64,000 nucleotides of DNA from contig NC_066583.1 of assembly GCF_024323335.1 (NCBI RefSeq), forward strand, positions 14,164,665-14,228,664, written 5' to 3'. A model generated the notes under the pieces. The model did no database searches. It was not told the DNA's origin and worked only from the letters and a program-made list of their open reading frames with translations. The translations under genes and the position numbers were made by a program. This DNA comes from Lathyrus oleraceus. Taxonomy: Eukaryota; Streptophyta; Magnoliopsida; Fabales; Fabaceae. Positions 35,115 through 49,176 of this stretch are shown here, one piece after another; position 1 is the stretch's first letter; the number at the start of each line of letters is the position of its first letter.

Positions 35115-38100
35115 TGTCGCATCACGCGAAAAACCGGCGGGAAAACAAGAACAACAGAGCCGCCACCGTGCGTTATTTATCCCAAAAGAGGGAAAGGAAA
35201 CGCTCAGAGTAAACCTGGAAAGAACATGGTCTCGCGACCAAAGAGAAAGGGTTCGGGAGTCGGTTATGCGAAGGGAAGGTATTAGCACCCCTACGCATCC
35301 GTAGTACTCTACGGGATCCACGCACAAAAGGAAGGAATATTGGTTGCTAAACACTGCTCACAAACATCTATACAGGCTGAAAGAGACACGAGAAAACAGA
35401 CAAGACTGACTCGGCAGGATACCGCATCCTGGGCCTACTTAGTCTATCAGGCATAGACATCAGAGTCGAAGTAGTTCGGACTGGGGAAACGACACATGCT
35501 CGCTAGGATGTCGCATCCTATGCATACGTATCTTCTCGGACGAGAGAAGAATCAGAGCATTCGTAGCTCGGCTGACACGCACACAAACAAACAGGACACA
35601 GGCAAACGTGGAGCCCGACTGCCAATCACTGGACTTATGTCAGCATCCGAACCTAAACACACACAAAGAGGCAAACATGGAGCCTGAATGCCAATAGCTG
35701 GGCTTACATCAGCATCCGAACCAAACACACACACACTGGAACCCAAATGCCACTCGATGGACTTACATCAGCTTCCAAGCACACAACAACACAACAAGTT
35801 GATAGGGAGTCGGGGACTCGAGCCTATAACTGTCAAACACACACAAACAAGACAGACAGCAAATGCTAAGGAGTCAGGGACTCGAGCCTAGCAAAGGTCA
35901 GACAACACACACAAAAAGAAAGAAAAGGCGCCCGGAGAGATCAGCTCAATCTCCTGCCTACATACTTCATCTGGTATAAAGATCAGGGCGATGTAGTTCC
36001 CCTACGCAGGGATAAAGGACTAGCCTAACCAGATAACAGAGGGAGACACAACACTAGGGAGACTACGACTCGAGCCTAGATGTTATCATGCAAATCATCC
36101 CTAAGTTAGGGTTTCTAGCTAAATGGCACAAGGGCCAACCTATCCTAAGCATGGCTCACACAGGAAGCAAGCCACACACACTTAACTTACACAGGGAGCA
36201 AGCCAAGTAAAACCTAACTTGCACAGGAAGCAAGTCAAACAATCCTAACTTGCACAGGAAGCAAGTCAAACTATCCTATCTTGCACAGGAAGCAAGTCAA
36301 ACTATCCTAACTTGCACAGGAAGCAAGTCAAACTATCCTAACTTGCACAGGAAGCAAGTCAAACTATCCTATCTTGCACAGGAAGCAAGTCAAACTATCC
36401 TAACTTGCACAGGAAGCAAGTCAAACTATCCTATCTTGCACAGGAAGCAAGTCAAACAATCCTACAAGCACAGATAGCACACGCTATACACAAACAAGTG
36501 GCTCAAACAAGGGATAGGTTTTAGTCAAGGGGTCATATCAACCTCAACAAACAAACCTCTGGAATGGGGTGAATGTGCTCTTAACCTTGCCATTGAAGGG
36601 CTAAGGTGAAGCAGATGAAAGGATGAAGTGAGGATGAGACCTCACAGCTCTTATCCCTGGCCTGGGAGAGCTCAAGACAAGAATGTGTGGGTTCAGAAAG
36701 TGGGAACCCTTCTACACATTTAAAACTGACTCAACTGTACAGTTGCACAAGATCTTGGGTTTGTATCTGAAATGCATCAACACAGTGGTGTGAGCAAAGC
36801 AGATGACACACTGAATAGTGGGGGATAGATTGCATATCCCTACCTTCCACCAATTGCCTCTTCTCTTAGGAGGACTTTGACTCTATGCAGGGACAAAAGT
36901 AAACATCCACAAACATTGCCTCTTAAGGAGGACTTCAGACAGTTGCCTGGCCAAGTAACAGACCAGGTCTTCCAGACTACATGAAGTAAAGGAGGCATAC
37001 CTCAATGCAAATTGCTTATACAAGCAAAGCAAAGCAAAAAGTTCACAAGGAACTAAGCAACTAAAGTACCTGAAACAGTCAAGCAGATGTTAGTATGCAA
37101 CAAAACAAACAGAAACAGAAACCAACAGTCAATTGGAGGCACATGGATGTGCAAGGCACAAGGCTTAAGGCATGTGAGCCAAGCCACCTACAAAACAAAG
37201 AGGTTAGGCAATGATACTTGGGTAAGCTCAATCAAAAGGATTGGTTTTAATGGCCATTTGATGGTCAACCTGAAATCACAAGCTCAAAGGTGAGTAACAG
37301 GACCACTAGGGCAAGCCTAGGGTCAAAAGTGAATGATAAAGTCAAAACAGCAAAGGATAAGCATCCATAATCATGTTCAAACCATTAGGAAACAAAACCA
37401 ATTGGGTTCACATTCATATCAATCATCATCATCATTTCATGAACCATTTAGGTCAAAGTATAGCAAACAGAAGCTCATAGAAGTCAACAGCAAAACTTAA
37501 CTCAAAAACAATCTAAACATTTTCCAAAAATCACCAAATAAATCATGATCAAACCCAACACATAGCATGATGAGCATGTCAAATTTCATCCCATTTAGAC
37601 AAGTGGAAGGCAGTCAATGAAAATCAGAAAGTCAAAGCCAATTTGAACATGCTCAAAGAAGTTAACCAAACATGCATCAACTTAGAAAAATCATAAGTCA
37701 AGAATGGTGTATGATAAATGAATGGGATCAGAACCATGGTGAAGATGAGGATGTCTAGTTATCACATATGAAATTTCATGGTCATACAATAAGATTTGAG
37801 AATTTCACAAAAGATTTGGCAAGACATAGCACAAAAAGTCAACAAATGACCACATATGGAAGAAAATTCACAATCAAATGGAAAACAGCATGATTAATTC
37901 CAAGAAAAATCATACATCAATTAGACATACAAGGGATCATTCATGCAAAATTTGGAGTCATTTGGATGTGGGGAAGTGTGTGAACAAAATTTGTGAAAAT
38001 ACATGATCATGGTATGACACCAAATGCAACACATGACTTCAAAAAATCATAACTCTCAATCCACAAATGATAAATGCACAAACTTTATATGGAAATGAAG

Positions 38101-41100
38101 GTCAATGTGTCTAGTTTCACCACAAAAAATTTCAAGCTCATTGGATGCAATATTACAATTTCACAATTGAAATGGCACAAGGTATCATTTATGCACACAT
38201 GTTAGAAAGCCAATTATCATTCAAAATCCAGCCAATGAAAAATTAATTAAAATTCATAATTAAATAATAGACTCAATTATGAACATCATGGAGAAAGAAT
38301 CATAATTTTTGGATAAAAAACGAATTGGAAATTAATTTGTGAAGTTGGATGAAAAATTGGATGAAGCATGAAACAATAGGCATGGCAATTGGTCAACACA
38401 AGTCAACAGAATGGCATTTCAGTAAATCAGGGCCTCATTTAGTAAAACGGCAGCGTTTTGAGCGCGCCCAGGAAATGTTTTGATTGGCCCGCCCCCAATG
38501 AAACAGTGACAAAGCAAACAACAGCCAATGAGCTTTCACGTTTTTGGGAATTTCACGCAATGGACTAGGGTTTCTAACAGCCAGGCAATCGTGTTCAGCA
38601 TGTTCAATCTTGAAACAAACATTAACCAAGCAAATCAACACAACAGCATGGCATTGTTAATCATCAAGTGACATCAAGCAAACAACCAAACAAACAATCA
38701 AGTGTGGAAATTCTGGGCAGGGCAGGTTGCAAACAGCAGCATTTGAACATTCATCATCATGCATCTTAAAAAATCAACATGCCCAGAATTAAGAATTAAA
38801 CACTCTAACAGCATCATTAAGCATCAGGCATCAAGAATATGGGATCATATTTCATTAAATCCATGCTAGCAAGGTAAATCGAACAGAATTATGTTTGAAC
38901 ACACAAAATGAAATGAAGATTTCTTGGCCAAAACACAACCAAATTAAGCATGCTTTAGTTCTCTAGAATCACCATAAAAAGACCTTTCAAAAACATATTA
39001 TGGCAGGGCAAATGATTGAAATCGAAAGCTTACTTGATTTTTGAGAAATGGAGATGCAACAGTTGTTTGAAGGTTCTAAGCCCAAACAGAAGCTCCCTTG
39101 GCCTTGCAATGATGGAGGAGGAAGCTATTTACTCAAGAATGCTTGATGTATGATGAAGAGTTGTTTGACTGTTTTGTTGGAAATGGCCAAAGGTGAGTTT
39201 TGGACAAATGAATGAAGGACGTTGCTTCCTTGCTGTCAAGTGGCCTATGTTGGTTTTGTTGGCCTGCTCCTGCAGGAAGTGTTGGTAGCAGGTTTTTTGA
39301 TCATCCAAGGCCAAAAAAGCTAAGTCCAGTTTTTTCAGAGAGTGTATTGGTTTGCTAGGTTTGGTTTTGTTCAATAGTTTGTTGACTGGTTTAGAGGAAT
39401 GGCCAAGTGAAATGAATTCTGTGTTTTTTTTAGTGGCAAGGCAATGTTGGTTCCTTGTGGTTTGGTATTGTTATGTTGGTTTGTTAGGTGATGTTTGAAA
39501 CCATTGTGTTCTAGACAGAAAAATAGCCAAGTGAGCAAGGGCTTTGGTTGGAAAAATATGAGTCAAGTTGTTTGTGGTATGCTGCTGTTAGGTTGGCTCA
39601 TGACAGAAAATGAGGGGAGCTATGGTTTTTAGCAAAAGCCAAATTCTGTTGGAAGTTTTGACAGCAAGTTTTCTTTTTGAAAAGAAATCTCAAGTCAGGC
39701 CTGTTAGGCCCAATGATGCAGATGGCAAGGGAATTGATGCAGTCTTAGGGTGAGGGAGTTTTGGACATGGAATGCAAAATGGTGGGGTTTGACAGGAAAT
39801 GCATAAACAAGGTGAGTTGGAGTGAGTGTGAGAGGGCAAGTTGCAAGGGTTTGTGATGATGAATAGATGGTCCAAAATGAGGCTTTGGAGTGAGTGTGCC
39901 TCAGTGAAGTTCCACTGGTTTTTGGTTGATGGCTACTAGTTTCAAAATGGTGAGAACATGGTGAAGTGGCAAAATGGCCAGGTGAGGTTTTGACAGAAAA
40001 ATGAAATGGAGGTTGCTAGGCTGCTACAGGTTTGAAGTTGGCAAGGCAAGGTGAGAGGCTTTTGGTTGAGCATGATTCTTTGAGAAAGATGCAAAGCAAG
40101 ATGATGCCTCCAAAATGGTTCTTTTCCTCCTGCTATTGAGACAGCAAATTATGCTGTTTGGTATTGTGCAAAATCCTCTTTTCTTTGGAGTTTAACAGCT
40201 TGCTTGATAAAATGCCAAAGCCAAGTCAATCCAGCCATTTTCTGCTATCCTGCTGCTATAGGTTTTCTGCTGTTTTGTTGCTAGTTCTGCAATGTGTTTT
40301 GTTCCTTTGAGCTTTACAGGTTTTTGGTAAAAATCAAGTGCAGTGAGTTTGAGGTTTGTTATGTTGTTTTTTAGGATTTGAAGAAAGCAAAACAAGGTTG
40401 GACTGGCCTGCTGCTATTTTTTGGGTTCTTGTTATGACAACCCATGGTCTATGCCAAGCAAGCAAGGGAGGGAGTTGGAAAAAAGAAAAAGAAAGTATTC
40501 TGTCTGCTACTGGTTTTTGGACAGAAGAAAAATGAGATGCAACTAGTTAGGTCAGTTGAGGGAGTGTGAGAGAGCCAATGTTGGTTTGTTGGTTTTATGT
40601 TTTATGCCAAGCTAGCAAGGCAAGGTTGGTTGGTCATGTTGGTTTTGCTGGATGCTGCAGGTTTTTTTTGAGGAAAATGGCCAAGGGTTTTGGTTAGAAT
40701 CGATGAAGTTTGTTGGTTGCCCCTGAATGGATCTCAGCAGAATCCTTCTTGATCAAGCCCTCTTGCTGTTACCCGTTTCATGACAGGAAGTACCCATACC
40801 ATAGGCTGTTGAGTGCTGCTGTTGCTGTCCTTTTGTTGACAGAAAATCCTCTTGCCAAAACCTGCTGTTGGCTGTTGTCTTAATGCTAAGTCAAAATGAA
40901 TGAAGTCTCTTTGGCTTTTTGCTGTAACATGTTACTCATGACAGGAAAAAAAGAGGGAAAGCCATGCTGTTACTGTCTGATTTTGACAGAAAAACATGGG
41001 CAACAATCTGTAATGTGGTGGTACAAGTATGGTTGCAAGAGGTATGGTTCATGAATTGGACATGTCCTTTTGCCAAAATTCAAGTGAGCAAGCATGGCTA

Positions 41101-42358
41101 TGTGTACTTGTTGGTTGTTTGGCTGCATAATGAGGTCTCATCATGACAGAAAAATGGCTTGCTAATTTCTGTTTGAAGGTACCAAGGCATGGTTGTGGAA
41201 AGCAAGGACAAGCAAGGTGCATTTGTACCTTTCTTACAATTCAAGTAACCAAGTATAGATTCACATGTTCTGCATAATTTGGCTTTGCAAACACACTTAA
41301 AATGATATTTATGAGCTGTTCCCATTGGCCAAATGTTGAAAAAATGCTTGAGTCAAAAAGTCAACTCTTGGTCAAACTTTGAATTTAAATGAAAAAGGTC
41401 CAAAAATGCCATTTTGATTGGTAAGGTTTTAGGTCATGAAATTTATATTTTTGGAAAGAGGATGAAAAATGTGGTTTGTAGGAAAAAACCCCACCAAATT
41501 TGGCCAAACGGTTTGGGAGATATGGCCCTTTGAAGTTCAAGATTTTCTGAAATCGATTCGATCATAACTTGCCAACCACACATGGGAATTGAGAGTTCTA
41601 TGACTTTTTGGAAATGGGAGAACAAGATCTTCAACTTTCATGTTGGGCAAAAATTCATTTGAGGCTTATATCATGATGCAAGTTTGAGGATCAAAACTTT
41701 CCATTTATGGTAAGTTTCAGTTACAGGCCCAGTTTCCGTTTTGGGAAATTCATGATCTGGCTTCAAATTCTTCCATGATGGTGTTTGGCATGATGTATGA
41801 TGACTATTTGGACATGAATGAACTCTCACAAACCAAATTTAATCATTCAATCACTGATTAAATGGACAGTTGACCAACAGTTGACTTTTAGGGTTTCTGA
41901 CTGATTGTGCATTGACTGATGAATTCCAAACCCTAATTCCTTGAGAATTTGACTTCAAATGATGTCCCAAGTTGTATGAACTCTTGATTATTGACCATGG
42001 TGCCCAAATTCCCCAAGAATGACCACCATCCACTGCCTTGACTGACAGTTGACTTTCTTTGACTCTTGACTGTCTGGGCATGAACTGCTGACCTCTGAGC
42101 CCTCAACCCTTGACCAAAATACTTCAAATAGGCCTCCAAGTCATGTGAACTTGTTGCACAAACCTTAGGGCCTTGATTCAATGAGAAATTCTTTTGCTTG
42201 CTTGGTTGACTGATCAGAAGATTAGTTTGACCTAATTCTGATTGCTTGCACTTGAGGCAACTGAGGGACAATGCAAATGCTATACAATGGATCATGACAT
42301 GCTATGACCTAATATGAAAATGTATGTATAATGATAGGTGCAAATTTGAGGTGCTACA
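35115..42358 (-). repeat. 5' LTR of Ogre C
   Basis: 7244 bp, nearly identical to 15201-22445 (offset 19914, then 19913 after a one-base T-run difference). It should hold the promoter driving transcription to the left. I could not place a TATA box with confidence. Confidence 0.95.
36184..36463. repeat. 31-bp tandem array in the 5' LTR of Ogre C
   Basis: The same copy number and order as in 16270-16549, with one substitution at 36189. No copy-number change between the LTRs supports a very recent insertion, because such arrays usually change length quickly. Confidence 0.85.
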
Positions 42359-42363
42359 AGCCC
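42359..42363. repeat. Target-site duplication of Ogre C (right copy, agccc)
   Basis: It directly follows the LTR end and matches 15196-15200 exactly. Confidence 0.95.
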
Positions 42364-42545
42364 CATAAAATAGTATTAGAGAAATATGTAATAAATAAAG
42401 TGATAAATATTTGCCTAATAATATTAAACTCACAAGGTTGTAAAATGTACGTATTTGTTGTCGTGTTCCCTAAATGAGAGATTTGGTTTTTGCCTGCAAC
42501 AACAAACTTTTTTTATAGGGTGTCAACCATGTTTGGTGCATATAA
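42364..42545 (-). pseudogene. MULE/FAR1-like transposase remnant, upstream part
   Basis: The minus strand at about 42450-42540 reads KKFVVAGKNQISHLGNTTTN, the segment that in MULE transposases directly precedes the x-E-x-A-H-W motif found left of Ogre C. Between them lies a gtacat donor and AT-rich sequence, so an intron probably separates the two exons, and Ogre C sits at that junction. A stop is present just upstream. Cut at 42568 by the copia LTR. Confidence 0.6.
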
Positions 42546-44287
42546 CTAATAAATTAATGGATGTCAATGTTGGTGTAAGCCCTAGAGGCCAATACTTTTG
42601 GTACTTGTATCGAATTATTTATTAATAATAAAAGGCTTTTTCTTTATTATGTTTGTTTAATAAAGTCCCTAGAATAGCTAGTCCGTTTAATGTATCAAGT
42701 GTGACTTAATCATGAGATCCTATTAAACACAAGGGCATTATTCTTAAAGTATCCGTAGTCGAGCTTTATTGTAGAATGGGATAACATTAAATCATTATGT
42801 AAGACCCTAAGTTTGGCCCTAAGATCCCTCATGGCATCATAATATTGCATTAGCATAGCCTCAAGGATCATAAGCATCTTGGTTCCCTTTGCCTTTGGGT
42901 TGGGATCTCTTGTGAGTGGTTTGAGATCACCAAGCATGCTTGAATTGTATATTATTGCTTTTCTCATTTTATTTACTAACCAAAAGCACAAAAATATGTC
43001 ACTAATATCTTTTGTTTGTAGCTTGACCAGTCACAAGGTCAAAAGCTTTTAGGAGATCCATTGTGCAATGATATGGTCAGGAGAAGATGAAAGCAAGCAT
43101 GGCAATGGTTCCCAAAGCTCTCATCCATCAAATATGCCTCCCAAGTATCTCAATTCATCATTTTTGATCAAGCAAATCAAGGGTTTATGGTTTGTTTCCC
43201 AAGGGAACCCTAATTCATCTATTTATCAATTGTGTCTTGCTCATGAATCAAGGGAAGTTCTTTAATTCATCATTTAATGCATATTTGAACTTATTTTAGT
43301 GTCCTCAATCATCAATTCATCAAGATATGAGATGTGGACTTGAGAAGTTGATCAGTCAATTCATCTAACTATTTTAGAAATACACTGAGACCTAACTTTT
43401 TATGTGTTTGCCAAATGGAGATGACCCCAAGAGAAAAGATGTTCTTAAGAACCATATGAACAACTTTCATGTTCATAAAAACTTGATTTGAAGCTTAGAA
43501 GGTCGTCATCCATTCCAAAACATTATAGGTCATTTTGACTGAAACCCTAATTTTGGGTCAACTCCCCAAGAACATAAATCATTCATTTTTCATGATTTTG
43601 AGGTGAGACTTAATGAATTGGAAAGCTTAATGTGTCTACTTCAAATGTTATGTTGAGAAAAATTTCAAAATCTCAAAATAAATACATGTGATAATGCAAA
43701 ACATTATAGGTCACTTTGGGCCAAATGCATTGAAATGTGAAAAAGTCCAACTTCAAGTGCCCATAACTTCTTCATCAAAAATCCAAATGATGTAAAATTT
43801 AAGTCCAAATTGATTGCCTTGAAAATATATACAACTTTCAATTTGAATATTTTATAATTTGGAGCTTGAATCATTGAGACAGAGGGGCTTGAACATTGGC
43901 CAAATTTGGAAATTTCACATAGGCATGTTTTGCACCCTACACTTCAAGCTCAAATTTCATTAATTTCCAAGGCCCAAATGAAGTTTTGATCAACATGACA
44001 TTTGTTCCTTATACAACAAGATCTCCAACCATTACTCATAAGGTTGCATTTGGATTTTGGAAGCATCATTTTCGAAGAGATGAAGAATTATGTGCAATTT
44101 TAGAAACCAATTGAAAACACATTGCATTAGCTGATTACATCTATTTTGCACGTCCATTTCATTCGTTTGTGATCTCAACTTGCCAAACCAAGCGGAATTG
44201 GGCCCTCCATGTTCCTGTACAGGCCCATGTAGGGAGGCCCTTTCTATTCATGCAAATTTGAAATCACACATTCAGCATTGCCTTGCC

Positions 44288-44295
44288 TATAAATA
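44288..44295 (+). promoter_or_regulatory. Probable TATA box of the solo LTR E
   Basis: tataaata lies about 1.49 kb into the LTR, followed within 40 bases by a C/T-rich start-like region. The H LTR has a TATA-like ctatttaa at a similar distance from its start. Confidence 0.5.
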
Positions 44296-47200
44296 CATTG
44301 CATTGGAGCTTCATTTCTTTAACCTGGAGGCGCCTGAACCTCTGCTGAGTTGAATCCACACCCTCACCAAAGGAACTTTCTCTTTCTTTAAAAAAAATTC
44401 AGATCTAAATTTCAATTGCATCGATTGATTTTCAAGATCCATAGTTCCTAAACCTCTTCACCTTGATCCATAGAGCTTTCTATTTGCAAAAGAACTCAAA
44501 GATCGTGACTCAATTCTTCATAATTCAAAGATTTTACTCAACTGCATTTTGCTTCGAAACAGCTCATATATTGTTCCATTTGCCTTAATTTTGTGTGATC
44601 TGAAGTCCTCTGCATAGAGGCATCATTATTGAGCTTTGAATTTTTGAAATCAAGCAAGTTCAGTTGAACACCACTAAAGTTCCATCTCTGATTTCTCTCT
44701 CAATAGGGATCTAGAGTGGAATTGAGTGACACAGAAGTGATGTACATTACTCCAACTTTTGTTTGATACCTGAATCGCGCGTTTTGGTTCACATTTTTTC
44801 TTCTGTAATTTTTGGCCACCGTCTGGTCTCCAGATTGAATCGTGAGCATGGATTTCCTTTTCCAGATTTAATCGTGGCTGTCCAATCTTATGACTTATTT
44901 TAATACGCCATGTGATTCAGTTGACTGACTCGAACACGTTGGGCGCGCGCTTGTGGATTCTTGGATCTGCCAACTCAATTAATGAGCTCAGATCCAATGG
45001 CTCACGCTTTTCCATCTTTTTTAATTCTGATTTTAATTTCCATTTTAATTTTTTAATTCCATCTCATTTTTAAAAATTCATATCTCTCTCATTATTGGTC
45101 CAAAAATTATGGGACCAATTGCATTATTTCTCTTTTAATTTCTAATTTCTAAAAATGATTTTTTATATTTTTTATTTCATCATTTTCTATTTTTTAGTAA
45201 TTTTCTCTTTTCTGGTTATTTTTAATTCATTTTAAATAGTTTTTGATATTCAAAAAATACAAAAATATTTTCTCAACCTCTTTGAATGATGATAGATCTA
45301 TGAAAAATATTCTCATCAATTTATTAATTGATTTGAGATTTATTTGAGATTTTAGTTCAATTAGGTTATTTTTATGCATTTTTAATTGATTTAAAATAGT
45401 TTCTGACTTTTAAAAATGCTCAAATTTTTTGTCAAACTTTGTTTGACCTTGTTGAACTTGGGACAATTCACTTGGACTTTTCAAAGTTGATTTGAAGTGA
45501 GTTTGAAGTTTGACCTTTCTTTATTATTTTAATGTAAGTTTTATTTTAAATATTAAAAATGCCAAAAATATTTTATTTGTTTCTTGACTTCTAATCTTCA
45601 TTTTGCTTCTGTTTTCTATGGTTTGACCTTGGTCTTCTCTATCTTTGGTCATAGCTTGTTGATTATCCCATTCCATTTCATTTAATGCACTTTAATTCTT
45701 CTTCTTTTTCTTCTCCTTCTTCTTTTTCTTTTTGATCAATGAGTTAAAGATTGGTGGTTAGCATTGATTAGAGAGGTTTAATCTTCCTTTATTCAAATCT
45801 AATTCATCTTGATCATGGATCAAGTGAATGGCTTTGCATTAAGGATAGATTGCTTCCTAAATCATGCAAAGAACCTAAATTAATACAAGATCATTTCTCA
45901 TCTTCTTTTTGGCATGGCAAGTTGTTGGAGTTTGATTCACTAATCAAGACCTCTAACTTGTGTTGTTGCCTACATTATTATTGACCGGACTCAGATAGTT
46001 GTGACTTCTACATAAGTCCAATTACGATTGCTTAACACAACGCTAAATTTGCGTTATGGCACACTAACTACTAACACTAACCATTAACCATTAACATTTA
46101 ATTTTTGCTATTTACATTTATGCAATTTACTATTCTTGTACATATTATTCATTTGCTTTTACTCTTTGCTCACTTGAGCACATGTTTATGTTAATGCAAT
46201 TTGCCTTTTGCTCACTTGAGCACATAATTGTGTATATATCATTGTGCTTGTGTTTTATTTTGATTGTTGTGGACCAAATGCAAAGAAATGGACAAATGGA
46301 CTTAGTTTCTAGGATATTCCCTATGCAAAAATTGGAATAAAAAGGACCTTAATGTTGAAAATGGATTAGAAGGACCAAACCTCTAAACTCACTCTTGTCC
46401 ATTCTTGATTTGCTTCATAAAACTCTTTGATGTGTGTGTGCTTTTGTGCTAGGGAATTCTATGAGAGATCCAATTGAAGAACCATTGTCATGTTCATCCA
46501 AAAGTGAAAGATACAGGAGCCATTGGAGATCTTCTAAGAAGCTTGTTTGATTATGTTGATTGCTTGAGCTTACAATTATTATGCTTGCATATTCCAAAGG
46601 ATGGGAGCTACTTGGATCATCAATATGATCTCAAGAGAGGAACTCCATTTGTGGTCTTGTTTCTTATCCCTTATCTCTTGTATACTTAGGATTTAGCCAT
46701 TCTTCTTCTTCCCCCCACTCTAACCTAAGCCAAAACGTTTGTGCAAAGATTTAACATTTGTTTTCAACATTAGAACCTAAGCATTATGCTTTTGATTTTC
46801 AAACTTTCTTTTCATAACACTTATTTTGAATTGAACTTCTAAGTCAACTTTGACCATATTTTGTAAATACTTTTCATTGGTAAATATAACTCATTCAAAT
46901 ACTTTTGTGGTTTCAATGGACACTCTCTTAATCAAATTTTTCATAACCTTTAGCTATTAGGTTTGAGTTATCCTTGAGGTAGATGTAATACTCACCTATA
47001 TCCTTAGTGATGGACAATGAGTCTTCCATGCTTATTATAGGTTTAACCCCTCACTAGCATGTTGAAGCTATCCTCACATGGTGCATTTATGGTTTTAGGT
47101 TGAGTTTTCTCCCTTGGATAACAAAAGACCTTAAGGCTTTTGGACCAATCAATTCACCAACTCATTTTGAGATTTTTACCCCAAACTACGAGGTTTTGAT

Positions 47201-47412
47201 CCTAATCTTTTTTAAGATGGTACGTAGGCAATGGGTTTATCCATCCAAACACAAAATGTAAATAACTTGTATATTCTCTTCTCATCTCTTCAATCATATT
47301 TGCACAAACAATTTTTCACAAAATACCAACCTTACAACAAATGTGAAAAGGGCTCCCTAGGAGTACCTAGGATGTTTTGGGTGCTTAAAACCTTACCATT
47401 GCATAACCAACC

Positions 47413-49176
47413 TGTTAATACCTTAGGATTGGCATTAATTTTGTAAAACAAATAATATAACCATCTCTGTTGTTTTAATATGTTGGGTTGAAAAAGTTCA
47501 ACATCTGGACCAACATGTCATGTACGATGTCACGACATCATTCCTGTGACATCGTACATGTGTAGAAAACTGAATTAATTAATTCAGTATATATTCTGGG
47601 ATTAGTGAGGATATTTGGTGAATATCCTAACTCCCATGTGGAGGTCTTAAAGACTCAATCAGAATATATATAGGCTCAAAATAAGGAGATATATATGGAG
47701 AGATTTTAGGATTGAAGACCTTGTTTGTAGCAGAAATTTTCTGCTGTATTTGTAACAGCAAAGAACAAGTTTGCTGCAATTTCTGAAGGCCCAAACCCAG
47801 TTGGGTGATTAGGTTATAAATAGCATACTGTAACCTAGTTTTTGTAAGCCTCTTAGAATGAAAATTTAGGGGTGTGTGTGAGGTAAACCTCCCAATCTGT
47901 GGGAAGGTTACCATGTGTTTCTCAGTGTTCAAAGCTGAGAGTTTTTGTAACTCAAAGCCTGTAGGCAAGAGTGATTATGTGCTTGAACGAAGCTGTGAAG
48001 CAAGTTCAAGTTGTTTTAACATTACATTGTATTTGTAGTGATAGGAATGGAAACTGGAGGTTTCTATCTAGGAGTTCCTAGGTATAGATTGCATTGGGTA
48101 TGGATTAAGTGAAGAGTTGTAAACGGGGGAGTTTAACTCTGAATTAATACTGCTGATAGTGGATCTTCTTCCTGGCTTGGTATGCCCCCAGACGTAGGTC
48201 ATGTTGGACTGAACTGGGTTAACAATTTCCTGTGTTTGTTTTCCTTCTGCATGATATAATCCTGTATGCCATAACTAAGCTTGTATTTCAGTCTGCCTAT
48301 CAAGATAATAACAGAACTGATACATAGCCTTCTGGTTGAATGTCAATCAGAATGTCTTGACATTCATCATTGACAACATATACTGAATAATAGGCAGGTT
48401 GGCCTTTCTGTTTCAGTTCAGTATATATTTAAGTCTGACTTTCAAGTAGAAAACAGACCTGGCCAAAGGATCATTGAGAAACTGTCAAACTGGATGTCTA
48501 GACAGTTGTTCTTGTAGGTTGATACTGAATTAGAGACTGGTTGGTCTTTTACAGTACAACAAATTTAACACAGTTTGTTTTCAGGTACATAACAGAATTA
48601 GCATGATGTATATGATCTGACTGTCAAACTGAATGTTGTGACATTCATTCCTGACAGCATGTGCTAAATTGTAGGATGATTAGTTGTTCTGTTTCAGTAT
48701 TTTTCTCAGGCTATTCTTTAGGAATCCAACAACTGAGCTAAAATCCAAGAAACCAACTACTACCCTACAATTAATGAACCTAACAAATAGCCTATTTGTT
48801 AGCAATCTAATAAGTGGAAATTAGATTAATGTGTTCAACTTTTATTTTAGGAAATACAAGAAAAAGGCAAGCACACTGGAATAATGTAACAAATGATGTC
48901 CAAACCAATATTAAGACATCGTGCTGATAACTGTGTAGGAAAACAACAGAAGTGAGTGCTATGATTGATCTCTGCTGAGTTTGTATACCAGGTGCACAGG
49001 ACTAGGGGTTCCTTCCCTCTAGGGTGACATAGAAGGAGATGTCGTGACATCTGTGAAAGAGTGCGTCAGTACAGGGTTTTTAATGTGTTAACTGTCTTGC
49101 TGTATTAGTTACAATGTTGGATCAGATGTCATGACTTGGAGTAGAACATCTGAATTCTGACTACGCCAGAATTTCA
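47413..49176 (+). mobile_element. Solo-LTR-like unit (element F), probably Sirevirus type
   Basis: 1764 bp from tgttaatacc to agaatttca, flanked by caacc on both sides (47408-47412 and 49177-49181). The empty site is visible in element A at about 375-390. No ORF of note. It is rich in short palindromes (gatgtc/gacatc types), which is reported for Sirevirus LTRs. Direction is assigned only from palindrome-rich U3-like sequence near the left end and is weak. Confidence 0.7.
47519..47560. repeat. Perfect 15-bp-arm hairpin in unit F
   Basis: The arms catgtacgatgtcac and gtgacatcgtacatg are separated by 12 bases. It is the longest perfect stem seen in the unit. Confidence 0.85.

Larger units (their letters stand above)
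15201..42358 (-). mobile_element. Complete Ogre retrotransposon (element C), 27,158 bp, structurally intact
   Basis: Two LTRs of 7245 and 7244 bp flank a 12.67-kb internal region. In transcription order (right to left): primer site, ORF1, gag-protease, intron, pol (RT, RNase H, archaeal-type RNase H, integrase), repeat-rich spacer, polypurine tract. By eye I found only two substitutions (16275/36189, 16946/36860) and one T-run indel (about 19505/39425) between the LTRs. All three ORFs are open over full length. It has perfect target duplications. Length and organisation match the Ogre group of giant Tat elements; this one is at the large end. Confidence 0.95.

Noticed and set aside
15201..42358. 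Segmental duplication of about 7.2 kb
   Set aside because: TG/CA ends, target duplication, primer site and polypurine tract show the two copies are LTRs of one element.
47413..49176. MITE or DNA transposon
   Set aside because: There are no terminal inverted repeats beyond TG/CA, and the 5-bp duplication fits an LTR.
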